From: Cybelea sp963824595
GTDB taxonomy: Bacteria; Vulcanimicrobiota; Vulcanimicrobiia; Vulcanimicrobiales; Vulcanimicrobiaceae
Direction: 5' to 3'
Assembly (NCBI GenBank): GCA_963824595.1
Contig: CAWGPY010000004.1
Coordinates: 248,001 to 312,000 of the forward strand
Length of the DNA: 64,000 nt
Shown: positions 35,773 to 42,846 of the stretch, one piece after another
Layout: every line of letters starts with the position of its first letter
Numbering within the stretch: position 1 is the first letter of the stretch
Notes under the pieces: model-generated
Database searches by the model: none
Told to the model about the DNA's origin: nothing
What the model saw: only the letters and a program-made list of their open reading frames with translations
Position numbers and translations under genes: made by a program

Positions 35773-36536
35773 GGAAGAAAATGATCGATTTCAGGATGAA
35801 ACTGGCGTGCGCGGCCGCGCTCGCCGTGCCGGCGGTCACCGCACCGGCGCTCGCGATCACCTCCACGAACCAACTGGTCTATTCGTTCACCTATTCGGCG
35901 AATCAGAACGCGACGGCGCGCGACTCCACCACCAGCATCGAGCCCGTCGGCACCGATCAGTTCACGGGCGGCGGCTCGAGCGGGATCAGCCACTACCACG
36001 GCAATCAGACCGACAAGGGCACGATCACGGTCGAGGTCGTGCGGCAGCAGACCGACGGCGGGCTGATCGTGTCGATCAGCGAGCAGGGCGAACAGACGCG
36101 CCGCGCCCCGGCGGCGACGTGCGTCGTCTACCCGAACACCCACGTCATCTGCGATCCGAACAAGACGATCTATCCCGAAGAGTATACGCTGCTGCGCTTC
36201 CTCGGCCGGAACTTCGTGGATCCGAATGCGCTCGATGCGAATCGCCACTGGTCGGTGACGCAGAACACGTCGGCCAGCGACGTCAAGGCCGATTACACGA
36301 TCGGGGCCAGCTCCAACGGAATCATGCAGATCAGCGAATCGCGCAAGATCCGCCCGCCGAGCGGCAGCGATACGACCGACGTGCAGACGAAGATCGCCTA
36401 CGACTTCGCCCGCGCCGTGCCGACCAACGTTGACGAGTACGTGACGCAGCGCCAAGACAACGGCGCGAGCGGCACGACGACGACCATCTATCAGACGACG
36501 CTGGGGCTGCTCTCCGACACGGTGGCAAAGCCGTAA
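35769..36536 (+). CDS. Secreted protein, tandem family copy 3
   Basis: A 255-residue paralogue starting at ATG 35769 in an ATGA overlap with copy 2. The signal peptide is MRKKMIDFRMKLACAAALAVPAVTAPALA, with a basic N-region and AxA cleavage site. The mature sequence is close to copy 1 (ITSTNQLVYSFTYSANQNATARDSTTS, SGISHYHGNQTDKGTITVEVV), including the cysteine pair and the NVDEYVTQRQDNGASGTTTTIYQ end. The DNA is also similar among the copies over long stretches, so duplication is fairly recent or maintained by conversion. The TAA stop overlaps the GTA that opens the frame of the CxxC mini-gene. Confidence 0.78.
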   Translation: MRKKMIDFRMKLACAAALAVPAVTAPALAITSTNQLVYSFTYSANQNATARDSTTSIEPVGTDQFTGGGSSGISHYHGNQTDKGTITVEVVRQQTDGGLIVSISEQGEQTRRAPAATCVVYPNTHVICDPNKTIYPEEYTLLRFLGRNFVDPNALDANRHWSVTQNTSASDVKADYTIGASSNGIMQISESRKIRPPSGSDTTDVQTKIAYDFARAVPTNVDEYVTQRQDNGASGTTTTIYQTTLGLLSDTVAKP

Positions 36537-36769
36537 GACGACTCGGCTACCGGTGCGAAGATTGCGAGGCCGCGATCTTCCCCACGACGACCCGCAGCGA
36601 GCTCGCCTGGCTCAAGGACCGGCGGCACGTCGTGCGCGAGGTTGCCCGCCACTCGACCGCGGGCCTCGACTCGTGGATGACCGAGGGGCTCGCGTTCCTC
36701 GACGAGCACGACGGGCATAGCGTGGTCCTCGTGACGGAACCGGTTCAGGCGTCGTCGGGCGGACGATAG
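36533..36769 (+). CDS. Small CxxC (zinc-ribbon-like) protein with no canonical start
   Basis: An uninterrupted frame of 79 codons with strongly GC-rich third positions encodes RRLGYRCEDCEAAIFPTT (a Cys-x2-Cys pair), then AWLKDRRHVVREVARHS, GLDSWMTEGLAFLDEHDGH and VVLVTEP. The coding signal begins right at the copy 3 stop: the frame opens with GTA at 36533 that overlaps TAA as GTAA, exactly where other genes here have GTGA. No ATG, GTG or TTG precedes the CxxC. Either GTA or another unusual codon is used, or a G-to-A change has silenced a former GTG start. The end overlaps the convergent phosphoesterase gene by 25 bases. Function unknown; possibly a small metal-binding regulator. Confidence 0.5.
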   Translation, partial: VRRLGYRCEDCEAAIFPTTTRSELAWLKDRRHVVREVARHSTAGLDSWMTEGLAFLDEHDGHSVVLVTEPVQASSGGR

Positions 36770-38100
36770 TCGGGCTTCTGCGAGAAGAAGAAGCGGGCGT
36801 CTTTCGGCGCCGAGATCGGCACGAATTTCCGGGGTTTTTGAGAGAAGTCGAAGCAGTCGCCCGCGGGCGAGCGCGCGCGCCGGTCGGCGGCCGACAGCTG
36901 GTCGAGACCGAAGAGGTCTTCGGCGAAGCGCAGCACGCTGGCCGTCTCGTACTGAACGTGCGAGACGTAGTCTTTCTTCGCATACGGCGAGATGACCAGC
37001 AGCGGCACGCGGAACCCGAGGCTGTCGTAGTTCCGGTACGGGGGCGCGACGTGGTCGTAAAAACCGCCCCAATCGTCCCACTGCACGAAGATGGCCGTGC
37101 TGTCCCAGAACTTGCTCTTCCCGACGGCATTGACCAGCGACGTCACCCACGACGGTCCGAAGCCGCCGCCGCAGTCGGGATGATCGGAGTCGTCGCAGAT
37201 CGGCGTGATCCACGTGAACGCCGAAAGCCTGCCGTTCCTGACGTCGGTGATGAAGCGCTTCTGCGGCGTGATGACGTCGTTCGTCCAATCGGTTCCGTGG
37301 TAGATGTGATTCACGGCCTGGTAGCCCGACCATAGCGAGCCCTCCGACGGCGCGCCGTACTGGCTGGTGTAGAAGCGCCACGGGAGCTTGGCCCGATCGA
37401 GTTCGTCTCCGAGCGTCTGGTAATCGAAACAGGGAAATTGGTTGGGATCGAGCACCTTGCGCGCCTTAGTGATGGTCGCCACGAGATCGTAAGCTTGGCC
37501 GCCGCACCCCCACCTGCCGTAGGGGACGTTCACGCTCGACGCCGCCTGCGCGGCGATGATGTACTGATGTGCGACGAAGCTCTCGTCGAGCTGCGACGCG
37601 AACGTGCGATCAGAGAGAACCCACTCGTGGGCCATGTCGAAGTAGGGCTTCGTCTCGTCGTGGGGCGCGTAGACGTATTGCGGATGCTTGACGTTGGGCG
37701 GAGCGCCGGACGTCCCCTCGGTGTCGAAGCCGTTCATCCGGCAGTGCGTGCCGGGGAGCATCGCCGTTCCGTTGCAGTCGCCGAACATGGCCTGCGCCGA
37801 ATGGTCGAGCTCGTAGGCCTTCGAGAGGCTCACCGGCACGAGCGCGATCGTCTGTCCGTTCGATCCCTTGCCGCTCGAGACGGTGTCGGCCCCCGGATAT
37901 CCCTGGAACAGGTTATCGAAGCTGCGGTTCTCCTGGACGATCCAGACGACGTGCTTGATCTTCCCGGCGCCCGTCGCCGTGAAGCTGCGCTCGTCGCCGA
38001 ATCGCGATGCGGGCATCGGCGCCTGCACGCCGAGCGAGCACGCATCCAGCGACGCGGCAAACGCGCACGCTGTAACAAGGCGCGACCACCTGTTGTTCAC
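36745..38100 (-). CDS. Exported phosphoesterase (phospholipase C / acid phosphatase family), second copy
   Basis: A 451-residue paralogue of the enzyme at 22922-24304. GTG 38100 gives a signal with a lipobox-like end (LVTACAFAASLDAC). VVWIVQENRSFDNLFQGYPGAD is the active-site strand with metal-binding Glu and Asn; DDSDHPDCGGGFGPSWV, WDDWGGFYDHVAPP and RVPLLVISPYAKKDYVSHVQYE are further conserved stretches. It has more cysteines than the first copy (for example CNGTAMLPGTHC), suggesting disulfides in the periplasm. It is convergent with the mini-gene and the secreted triplet. Likely phospholipase or phosphatase activity outside the cytoplasm; the substrate is unknown. Confidence 0.9.
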   Translation of the reverse strand: MNNRWSRLVTACAFAASLDACSLGVQAPMPASRFGDERSFTATGAGKIKHVVWIVQENRSFDNLFQGYPGADTVSSGKGSNGQTIALVPVSLSKAYELDHSAQAMFGDCNGTAMLPGTHCRMNGFDTEGTSGAPPNVKHPQYVYAPHDETKPYFDMAHEWVLSDRTFASQLDESFVAHQYIIAAQAASSVNVPYGRWGCGGQAYDLVATITKARKVLDPNQFPCFDYQTLGDELDRAKLPWRFYTSQYGAPSEGSLWSGYQAVNHIYHGTDWTNDVITPQKRFITDVRNGRLSAFTWITPICDDSDHPDCGGGFGPSWVTSLVNAVGKSKFWDSTAIFVQWDDWGGFYDHVAPPYRNYDSLGFRVPLLVISPYAKKDYVSHVQYETASVLRFAEDLFGLDQLSAADRRARSPAGDCFDFSQKPRKFVPISAPKDARFFFSQKPDYRPPDDA

Positions 38101-38120
38101 GAGCAGATGCTTCCCGGTTC

Positions 38121-38152
38121 AAAGAAAAAGACCCCGGCTCGCATCGGGGTCT
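38121..38152 (-). terminator. Rho-independent terminator of the LysM gene
   Basis: Read on the minus strand, AGACCCCG and CGGGGTCT form an eight-base-pair stem with an eight-base loop, followed by TTTTTCTTT. It lies about 20 bases after the LysM-protein stop and before the phosphoesterase start. Confidence 0.85.
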
Positions 38153-38171
38153 CACAAGTTGATTGTTGTCG

Positions 38172-38453
38172 CTATTCCGGTATGCGCAGGCGCTGACCCG
38201 GTTGCAATGCTCCGCCGCGCAAGCCGTTGGCGTCGGTGATGCGGTCGACGGTCTCCTGAACGTCGGCGCTCGGCCCGGCGTGACTCGCCGCGATCGCCCA
38301 AAGGGTGTCGCCCGGCCGTACGGTGATCGTCACATAGTGAGGAGCGCTGGCCGCGTAGAGCCGGACGCTCGACAGCGTCGGCAGGGCAACCATGAGGCCG
38401 AGGGCCGCCAGCGCGATTGCCGGCATCAGCGTGAACCGTCGTCGTCGAGCCAT
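38172..38453 (-). CDS. LysM membrane protein, candidate SOS cell-division inhibitor (YneA-like)
   Basis: A 93-residue protein from ATG 38453, chosen because it gives the basic N-region ARRRRF before a single hydrophobic helix (LMPAIALAALGLMVALPTL); longer frames from further upstream run into the promoter. The outer part is one LysM domain (YVTITVRPGDTLWAIAASHAG ... LQPGQRLRIPE), which binds peptidoglycan. Small membrane-LysM proteins divergent from lexA are known as SOS-induced division suppressors in Bacillus (YneA), Mycobacterium and Corynebacterium. A LexA-box-like sequence lies 46 bases upstream of the start. The assignment as division inhibitor rests on this arrangement and is inference. 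Confidence 0.8.
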   Translation of the reverse strand: MARRRRFTLMPAIALAALGLMVALPTLSSVRLYAASAPHYVTITVRPGDTLWAIAASHAGPSADVQETVDRITDANGLRGGALQPGQRLRIPE

Positions 38454-38498
38454 ATCGGTCACTCTTATACCCACCGTTTCTACTCCTATATCTAGTGC

Positions 38499-38512
38499 CA
38501 AACGCCTGTTCG
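38499..38512 (-). promoter_or_regulatory. SOS (LexA) box upstream of the LysM gene
   Basis: CAAACGCCTGTTCG matches the Gram-positive LexA operator CGAAC-N4-GTTCG with one half-site change. It lies just downstream of the putative -10 of the LysM gene, where bound LexA would block transcription. Confidence 0.6.
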
Positions 38513-38520
38513 TCCCCTAT

Positions 38521-38551
38521 ATTTTAGCATAACGGCTCCGCGCATTGTCAA
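38521..38551 (-). promoter_or_regulatory. Putative sigma-70 type promoter of the LysM gene
   Basis: On the minus strand TTGACA (38551-38546) is followed by an extended -10, TGCTAAAAT (hexamer 38526-38521). The spacer is 19 bases, longer than ideal; a register with GCTAAA would give 17. The LexA box at 38499-38512 directly follows. Confidence 0.5.
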
Positions 38552-38558
38552 GAGAGTT

Positions 38559-38572
38559 CGAACGTATGTTTG
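38559..38572 (+). promoter_or_regulatory. SOS (LexA) box upstream of lexA
   Basis: CGAACGTATGTTTG is a near-perfect match to the Gram-positive consensus CGAAC-RNRY-GTTCG. It lies 83 bases upstream of the lexA GTG and implies autoregulation. Confidence 0.78.
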
Positions 38573-38654
38573 CCTTGGACCGGCATTTTATGGTAGGGTT
38601 GTACCGGCCGCGGGTGCCATACGCTTGGCATTGTGGCCCGACAAAGGAGGCGAA

Positions 38655-39275
38655 GTGCCAAAGGAGATCACGGAGAAGCCGGCCACGGAGCGGCAGCGGC
38701 GCATTCTCGAGGTTATCCGCGCCTTTACCGCCGAGCATGGCTATCCGCCGTCGGTCCGGGAGATCGGCGAGCTCGTCGGCCTCTCGTCGTCCTCGACGAT
38801 CCACGCTCACCTCAAGGCGCTCGAACGCCGCGGCCTGATCTCGCGCGATCCGACCAAGCCCCGGGCTCTGCGCTCGGGGAGCATTCCTCCGGCGCCCGAC
38901 GCCGTCGTGGTGCCGATCCTGGGGCGCGTCGCCGCCGGCGTGCCGATCACGGCGCAGCAGGACGTCGAGGGCGAGTTCCTCTTCGGCGCCGGCTTCGTCC
39001 CCCGCTCGTCGGACGCGTTCATGCTTCGGGTCCAGGGCGACTCGATGGTGGACGCGGCCATCCTGGACGGCGATATGATCCTGGTCCGGCCGCAGCGTTC
39101 CGCCGAGAACGGCGAGATCGTGGTGGCCATGCTCGACGGCGAGGCGACCGTAAAACGCTTCTACCGCGAGGCCGGCCGCGTCCGGCTGCAGCCGGAGAAT
39201 GAAAGAATGGCGCCAATCTACGCGAGCGATGTCGAGATCGTCGGCCGCGTCGAAGCCGTCGTCCGCCGCCTCTAA
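38655..39275 (+). CDS. lexA: LexA repressor
   Basis: A 206-residue SOS repressor. GTG 38655 has an excellent AAAGGAGG six bases before it. The N-terminal winged helix (RQRRILEVIRAFTAEHGYPPSVREIGELVGLSSSSTIHAHLKALERRG) binds the SOS box. The C-terminal S24 domain holds the Ala94-Gly95 cleavage site in GRVAAGVP, the nucleophile Ser130 in QGDSMVDAAILDGD and Lys167 in EATVKRFY. RecA filaments stimulate self-cleavage after DNA damage and relieve repression. It is divergent from the LysM gene, with an operator near each start. Confidence 0.97.
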   Translation: MPKEITEKPATERQRRILEVIRAFTAEHGYPPSVREIGELVGLSSSSTIHAHLKALERRGLISRDPTKPRALRSGSIPPAPDAVVVPILGRVAAGVPITAQQDVEGEFLFGAGFVPRSSDAFMLRVQGDSMVDAAILDGDMILVRPQRSAENGEIVVAMLDGEATVKRFYREAGRVRLQPENERMAPIYASDVEIVGRVEAVVRRL

Positions 39276-39312
39276 AGCGTTCCTCGCTTTCGAAGCCCGG
39301 GCGGTGCCGATC

Positions 39313-40443
39313 ATGCGCCGCCTTGGGGAGTATCCGTTCGTCGTCGCGGTGCGCGAGGCGCTGCCGTGGAGCTTCATCGGCCTCGCGGCGGCCTTCGCCG
39401 TCGTCCTCGCCGTCCAGCTGCGCGGCGGCGCGAACGTCGCGGTTCCGTTGGGGCTTCGCCTGGCGTCGGCGCTGCTGCCGGCATTCGGCGTCATGGCGGC
39501 GGCGCTCGTCGTCGTGCTCGCGCTGCGGCTGGCGCACGCCACGCGCTATCGCGCCGCAGCGCTGCTCGCGGGCAGCGTGGTGTCGTTCGCGCTGGCGCTG
39601 CCGCGCCCGTTCGAGCCCGACCCGATCGGTTATCTGCGCACGCTCGGCGCGTCGGGGCTTTTCATCGCGATCCTGGCGTGCGCGGTCACCGGCGGGTGGA
39701 TCGCGCTGCTGCGCCGCCGCCTGCGCCCGCGCTACGCCGATTGGCTTGGAGCGGTGCTGGCGGTCGTCACGTTCGCGGCGCTGCTCGCGCTGCACGTGTC
39801 GATCGCGGCGGCGATCGCGGCCGCGATGGCGCCGATCTCGCGCCTCGGCGATACGTATCTCGCGCTGATGGTCATCGTCGCGATCGAGACGGTGCTCTGG
39901 ACCGCCGGCGTGCACGGGCCCGCGATGCTGGCGGCGATCGTGACGCCGGTCTACCTGACGATGCAGATGCAAAACACGCACGCGTTCACGGTCCACGCGC
40001 CGCTGCCGTACGTCGTCGTCGTCTCGCTGTTCCTGTTCGTCTTTCCCGGCGGCGCCGGAGCGACGCTGCCGCTGGCGGCGCTGTTCGCGTTCTCGCGCGT
40101 TCCGCGCCTGCGGCGCGTTGGGCGTGCGACGTTGGTGCCGGCGCTCTTCAACCTCAACGAGCCGCTGCTGTTTGCCGCGCCGGTCGTTTTCAACCCGCAT
40201 CTCGCGCTGCCGTTCGTCGGCGCTCCCCTCGTGCTCGCCACCGTCACCTACGTCGCGGTCGCAACGGGGCTCGTCTCGCGAGCGGCGTTCTACGTGCCGT
40301 CGTCGGTGCCGACGCTGGTCTCGACGTATCTCGCCACCCAGGATCTGCGCGCGATCGCGCTCGTCGTACTCAACATTGCGATCGCGACCGCCATCTACTA
40401 TCCGTTCGTGCGCGCGTACGAGCGCCATTTGGTGCGGGAATGA
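39313..40443 (+). CDS. Orphan PTS EIIC-like permease
   Basis: A ~376-residue membrane protein with about nine or ten hydrophobic spans. ATG 39313 or GTG 39304 are the likely starts, since earlier codons lie inside lexA. The diagnostic stretch is VPALFNLNEPLLFAAPVVFNPHLALPFVGAPLV, the Asn-Glu-Pro substrate motif of lactose/cellobiose-family EIIC permeases, preceded by LPLAALFAFSRVPRLRRVG. No EIIA, EIIB, HPr or EI gene is nearby, so it may work with distant PTS parts or as a phosphorylation-independent transporter. Its ATGA overlap with the aluminium-resistance-type PLP gene links transport with that enzyme. Transported substrate unknown. Confidence 0.8.
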   Translation: MRRLGEYPFVVAVREALPWSFIGLAAAFAVVLAVQLRGGANVAVPLGLRLASALLPAFGVMAAALVVVLALRLAHATRYRAAALLAGSVVSFALALPRPFEPDPIGYLRTLGASGLFIAILACAVTGGWIALLRRRLRPRYADWLGAVLAVVTFAALLALHVSIAAAIAAAMAPISRLGDTYLALMVIVAIETVLWTAGVHGPAMLAAIVTPVYLTMQMQNTHAFTVHAPLPYVVVVSLFLFVFPGGAGATLPLAALFAFSRVPRLRRVGRATLVPALFNLNEPLLFAAPVVFNPHLALPFVGAPLVLATVTYVAVATGLVSRAAFYVPSSVPTLVSTYLATQDLRAIALVVLNIAIATAIYYPFVRAYERHLVRE

Positions 40444-41696
40444 TCGCCGAGCTCTGCGCGCGCTTGCGCGTCGGCGGGCGCGTGGCCGAGGCCGCCGACG
40501 CCGCGCACGAGCGCACCGCAGGTCTGCGCTACGACTCGCAGGGGCGCGTCGCCGCGAACGTGCTGCAAGCGTTCCTCGACGAAGGGCTCGCCGAGAGCGA
40601 CTTCGCCGGTTCGACCGGGTACGGCTACGACGACGTTGCCCGCGCGCGCTACGAGTCGCTGCTGGCGCGCGTGCTGGGTGCGGAGCGCGCGCTCGCGCGG
40701 CTCTCGATCGTCAGCGGCACGCACGCGATCGTCGCCGCGCTCGCCGCCTGCACGCCGGCGGGGCGAACGCTGCTCTCGATCTCGGGCCGGCCGTACGACA
40801 CGTTGCGCAACGCGATCTGCGACGCGCCGCACGCGCTGGTGGGCGAAGGAGTCGTCTATCGCGAGATCCCGCTCGGCGCGGGCGGCGGCATGGATCTCGA
40901 GGCGACGGCCGCCGCGCTCGCCGGCGGCGACGTCGCGACGGTCTTCATTCAACGGTCGCGCGGTTACGCTCCACGCCGCTCGCTCTCGGTCGCGGAGTGC
41001 GAAGCCGCCGCGCGGACCGTCAAACGCGTCGCGCCGGGCGCGCTCGTGCTCGTCGACAACTGCTACGGCGAGCTCGTCGAAGAGCGCGAGCCGACGGCGG
41101 CCGGCGCCGACCTCGCGATGGGCTCGCTCATCAAGAACCTCGGCGGCTCGATCGCGCCCGCGGGCGCGTACGTCGCCGGCCGCGCCGAGGTCGTCGAGCG
41201 CGTGGCGGCGCGCCTCTTCGCTCCCGGATTGGGGGCCGCGCTCGGACCGTCGCTCGGGTTCGGGCGCGCGCTCTGTCAGGGACTCTTCCTCGCCCCGCTC
41301 GTCGTCGAACAGTGCCTCCGCGGGCTCGACTTCGCGGCCGCGCTGTTCGACGAGCTGGGCTACGGCGTCGATCCTGCGCCGGGCGAGCGCCGCACGGACA
41401 TCGTGCAGGCGATCCGCCTGGGCTCGCCCGAACTGTTGCGGCGTTTTGCCGCCGGGCTGCAGTCGGCGCTGCCGGTGAACGCGCGCTTCCGGCCCGAGCC
41501 GGGGCCGGTGCCGGGCTACGCCGACCCGGTGCTCATGTCGTCGGGCGCCTTCGTCAGCGGAGCCACGATCGAGCTGTCGTGCGACGCGCCGCTCCGCGAG
41601 CCGTTCGAAGTCTACCTTCAGGGCGGCGTGAGCGAGACGTACGCGCGCGCCGGCGCCCTGCTCGCGGCGCGCGCCGTGCAGGACGGGGTTTTGTAG
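40440..41696 (+). CDS. Methionine gamma-lyase-like PLP enzyme (aluminium-resistance family)
   Basis: A 418-residue fold-type I PLP protein of the family often named aluminium resistance protein or YnbB-like. ATG 40440 overlaps the permease stop as ATGA. Marks are the N-terminal NVLQAFLDEGLAESDFAGSTGYGYDD, RLSIVSGTHAIVAALAA, VFIQRSRGYAPRRSLSV, LVDNCYGELVEEREP with the ring-contacting Asp, and MGSLIKNLGGSIAP with Schiff-base Lys232. The C-terminal GAFVSGATIELSCDAPLREPF is characteristic. It probably eliminates or replaces a side-chain group of a sulfur amino acid; the physiological reaction is not established for this branch. Confidence 0.88.
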   Translation: MIAELCARLRVGGRVAEAADAAHERTAGLRYDSQGRVAANVLQAFLDEGLAESDFAGSTGYGYDDVARARYESLLARVLGAERALARLSIVSGTHAIVAALAACTPAGRTLLSISGRPYDTLRNAICDAPHALVGEGVVYREIPLGAGGGMDLEATAAALAGGDVATVFIQRSRGYAPRRSLSVAECEAAARTVKRVAPGALVLVDNCYGELVEEREPTAAGADLAMGSLIKNLGGSIAPAGAYVAGRAEVVERVAARLFAPGLGAALGPSLGFGRALCQGLFLAPLVVEQCLRGLDFAAALFDELGYGVDPAPGERRTDIVQAIRLGSPELLRRFAAGLQSALPVNARFRPEPGPVPGYADPVLMSSGAFVSGATIELSCDAPLREPFEVYLQGGVSETYARAGALLAARAVQDGVL

Positions 41697-41722
41697 GGAC
41701 TCCTAGAGAAGGGCTGGCGGCC

Positions 41723-42016
41723 ATGTACCTGCTCGAAGTGCTGAGCGGCCCGCTCGACGGCAAGACGTGGCCGTTCGACCGGCAGATCACGATCGGCCGC
41801 GACGACGCGATGGCCGAGGCGTGTCTGGCGCTCGACCGGTACGTCTCTCGCCAACACGCGCGGCTGCAGATCGAGTCCGATGCCATTCGGCTCGTCGATC
41901 TCCGCAGCCGCAACGGGACCCGCCTGGGAGGGCAGCCGGTCGTGGGCGAGGTCGCGCTCCCCGTCGGCGTGCCGTTCGTGGTGGGGCGTACCGTGCTTCG
42001 GGTGACGCGCGCGTAA
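41723..42016 (+). CDS. FHA-domain protein
   Basis: A 97-residue protein that is almost entirely one forkhead-associated domain: ITIGRDD (the Gly-Arg motif), RYVSRQHARLQIE (Ser-Arg-x-His) and DLRSRNGTRLGGQPV (Asn-Gly). Such domains bind phosphothreonine peptides, so it should act with a Ser/Thr kinase encoded elsewhere. ATG 41723 follows the PLP gene by 26 bases, and the next gene, panC, starts 8 bases after the stop. A stand-alone FHA protein in a coenzyme A operon is unusual but not informative about its partner. Confidence 0.88.
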   Translation: MYLLEVLSGPLDGKTWPFDRQITIGRDDAMAEACLALDRYVSRQHARLQIESDAIRLVDLRSRNGTRLGGQPVVGEVALPVGVPFVVGRTVLRVTRA

Positions 42017-42024
42017 GCGTTACA

Positions 42025-42846
42025 ATGGAAAGCGCGATGACGGTGGCGCGGGCGCGCGCGCTCTTCGGCGCGTCGCCACGGCCGCTCGGGTTCGTGCCGA
42101 CGATGGGCGCGCTGCACGACGGGCATCTCGAGCTGGTCCGCCGCGCGCGCGCGCTCGCGACCGTCGGCGCGTCGATCTTCGTCAACCCGCTGCAGTTCGG
42201 GCCGAACGAGGACCTGGCGCGCTATCCGCGCGATCCCGAGAGCGACCGCGCGAAGCTCGCGGCCGCAGGCGTTGACGTGCTGTTCGCGCCCGACGCCACG
42301 GCGATGTACGGCGGCGAGTTCGCCACGCACGTCGACCCCGGACCGCTGGCGTCGCTGTACGAGGGCGCCTACCGGCCGGGGCACTTTCTCGGCGTCGCGA
42401 CCGTGATCGCCAAGCTGCTCAACGTGGTTCGCCCCGACGTGCTGTTTCTCGGGCAGAAGGACGCCCAGCAGACGGTCGTGCTGCGCCGGGCGATCGCCGA
42501 TCTGAACTTCCCCGTCGCCGTCGAGATCGTGCCGACCGTCCGCGAAGCGGACGGGCTGGCGATGTCGAGCCGCAATCGCTACTTGGATCCGGTGCAGCGC
42601 GCGGCGGCGCCGGCGCTCTATCGCGCGCTCTGCGCGGTGCGCGCTGCGTTGGAGCGCGGAACGACGAAGGTGGACGCGGTCGCGGCCGCGGTCCGCGCGC
42701 TGGGCTCTGCGGCGACCGTTGACTACATCGACGTCGTTGACGGCGACACGTTCGCGCCCCTCGACCGGCTGCGTGCGCCGGCCTTCATCGTGGGCGCCGC
42801 GCGCTTCGGCGAGACGCGGCTGATCGATAACCTGTGGATCGAGTGA
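42025..42846 (+). CDS. panC: Pantothenate synthetase
   Basis: A 273-residue ATP-dependent ligase joining pantoate and beta-alanine. PTMGALHDGHLELV is the HIGH-like nucleotide motif, FVNPLQFGPNEDLARYPR binds pantoate, FLGQKDAQQTVVLRR and AMSSRNRYLD (KMSKS-like) complete the active site. ATG 42025 is preferred; ATG 42037 is a shorter option. The stop overlaps the coaBC ATG. The operon panC-coaBC-coaX covers three steps from pantoate to 4'-phosphopantetheine. panB and panD are not in the window. Confidence 0.96.
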   Translation: MESAMTVARARALFGASPRPLGFVPTMGALHDGHLELVRRARALATVGASIFVNPLQFGPNEDLARYPRDPESDRAKLAAAGVDVLFAPDATAMYGGEFATHVDPGPLASLYEGAYRPGHFLGVATVIAKLLNVVRPDVLFLGQKDAQQTVVLRRAIADLNFPVAVEIVPTVREADGLAMSSRNRYLDPVQRAAAPALYRALCAVRAALERGTTKVDAVAAAVRALGSAATVDYIDVVDGDTFAPLDRLRAPAFIVGAARFGETRLIDNLWIE

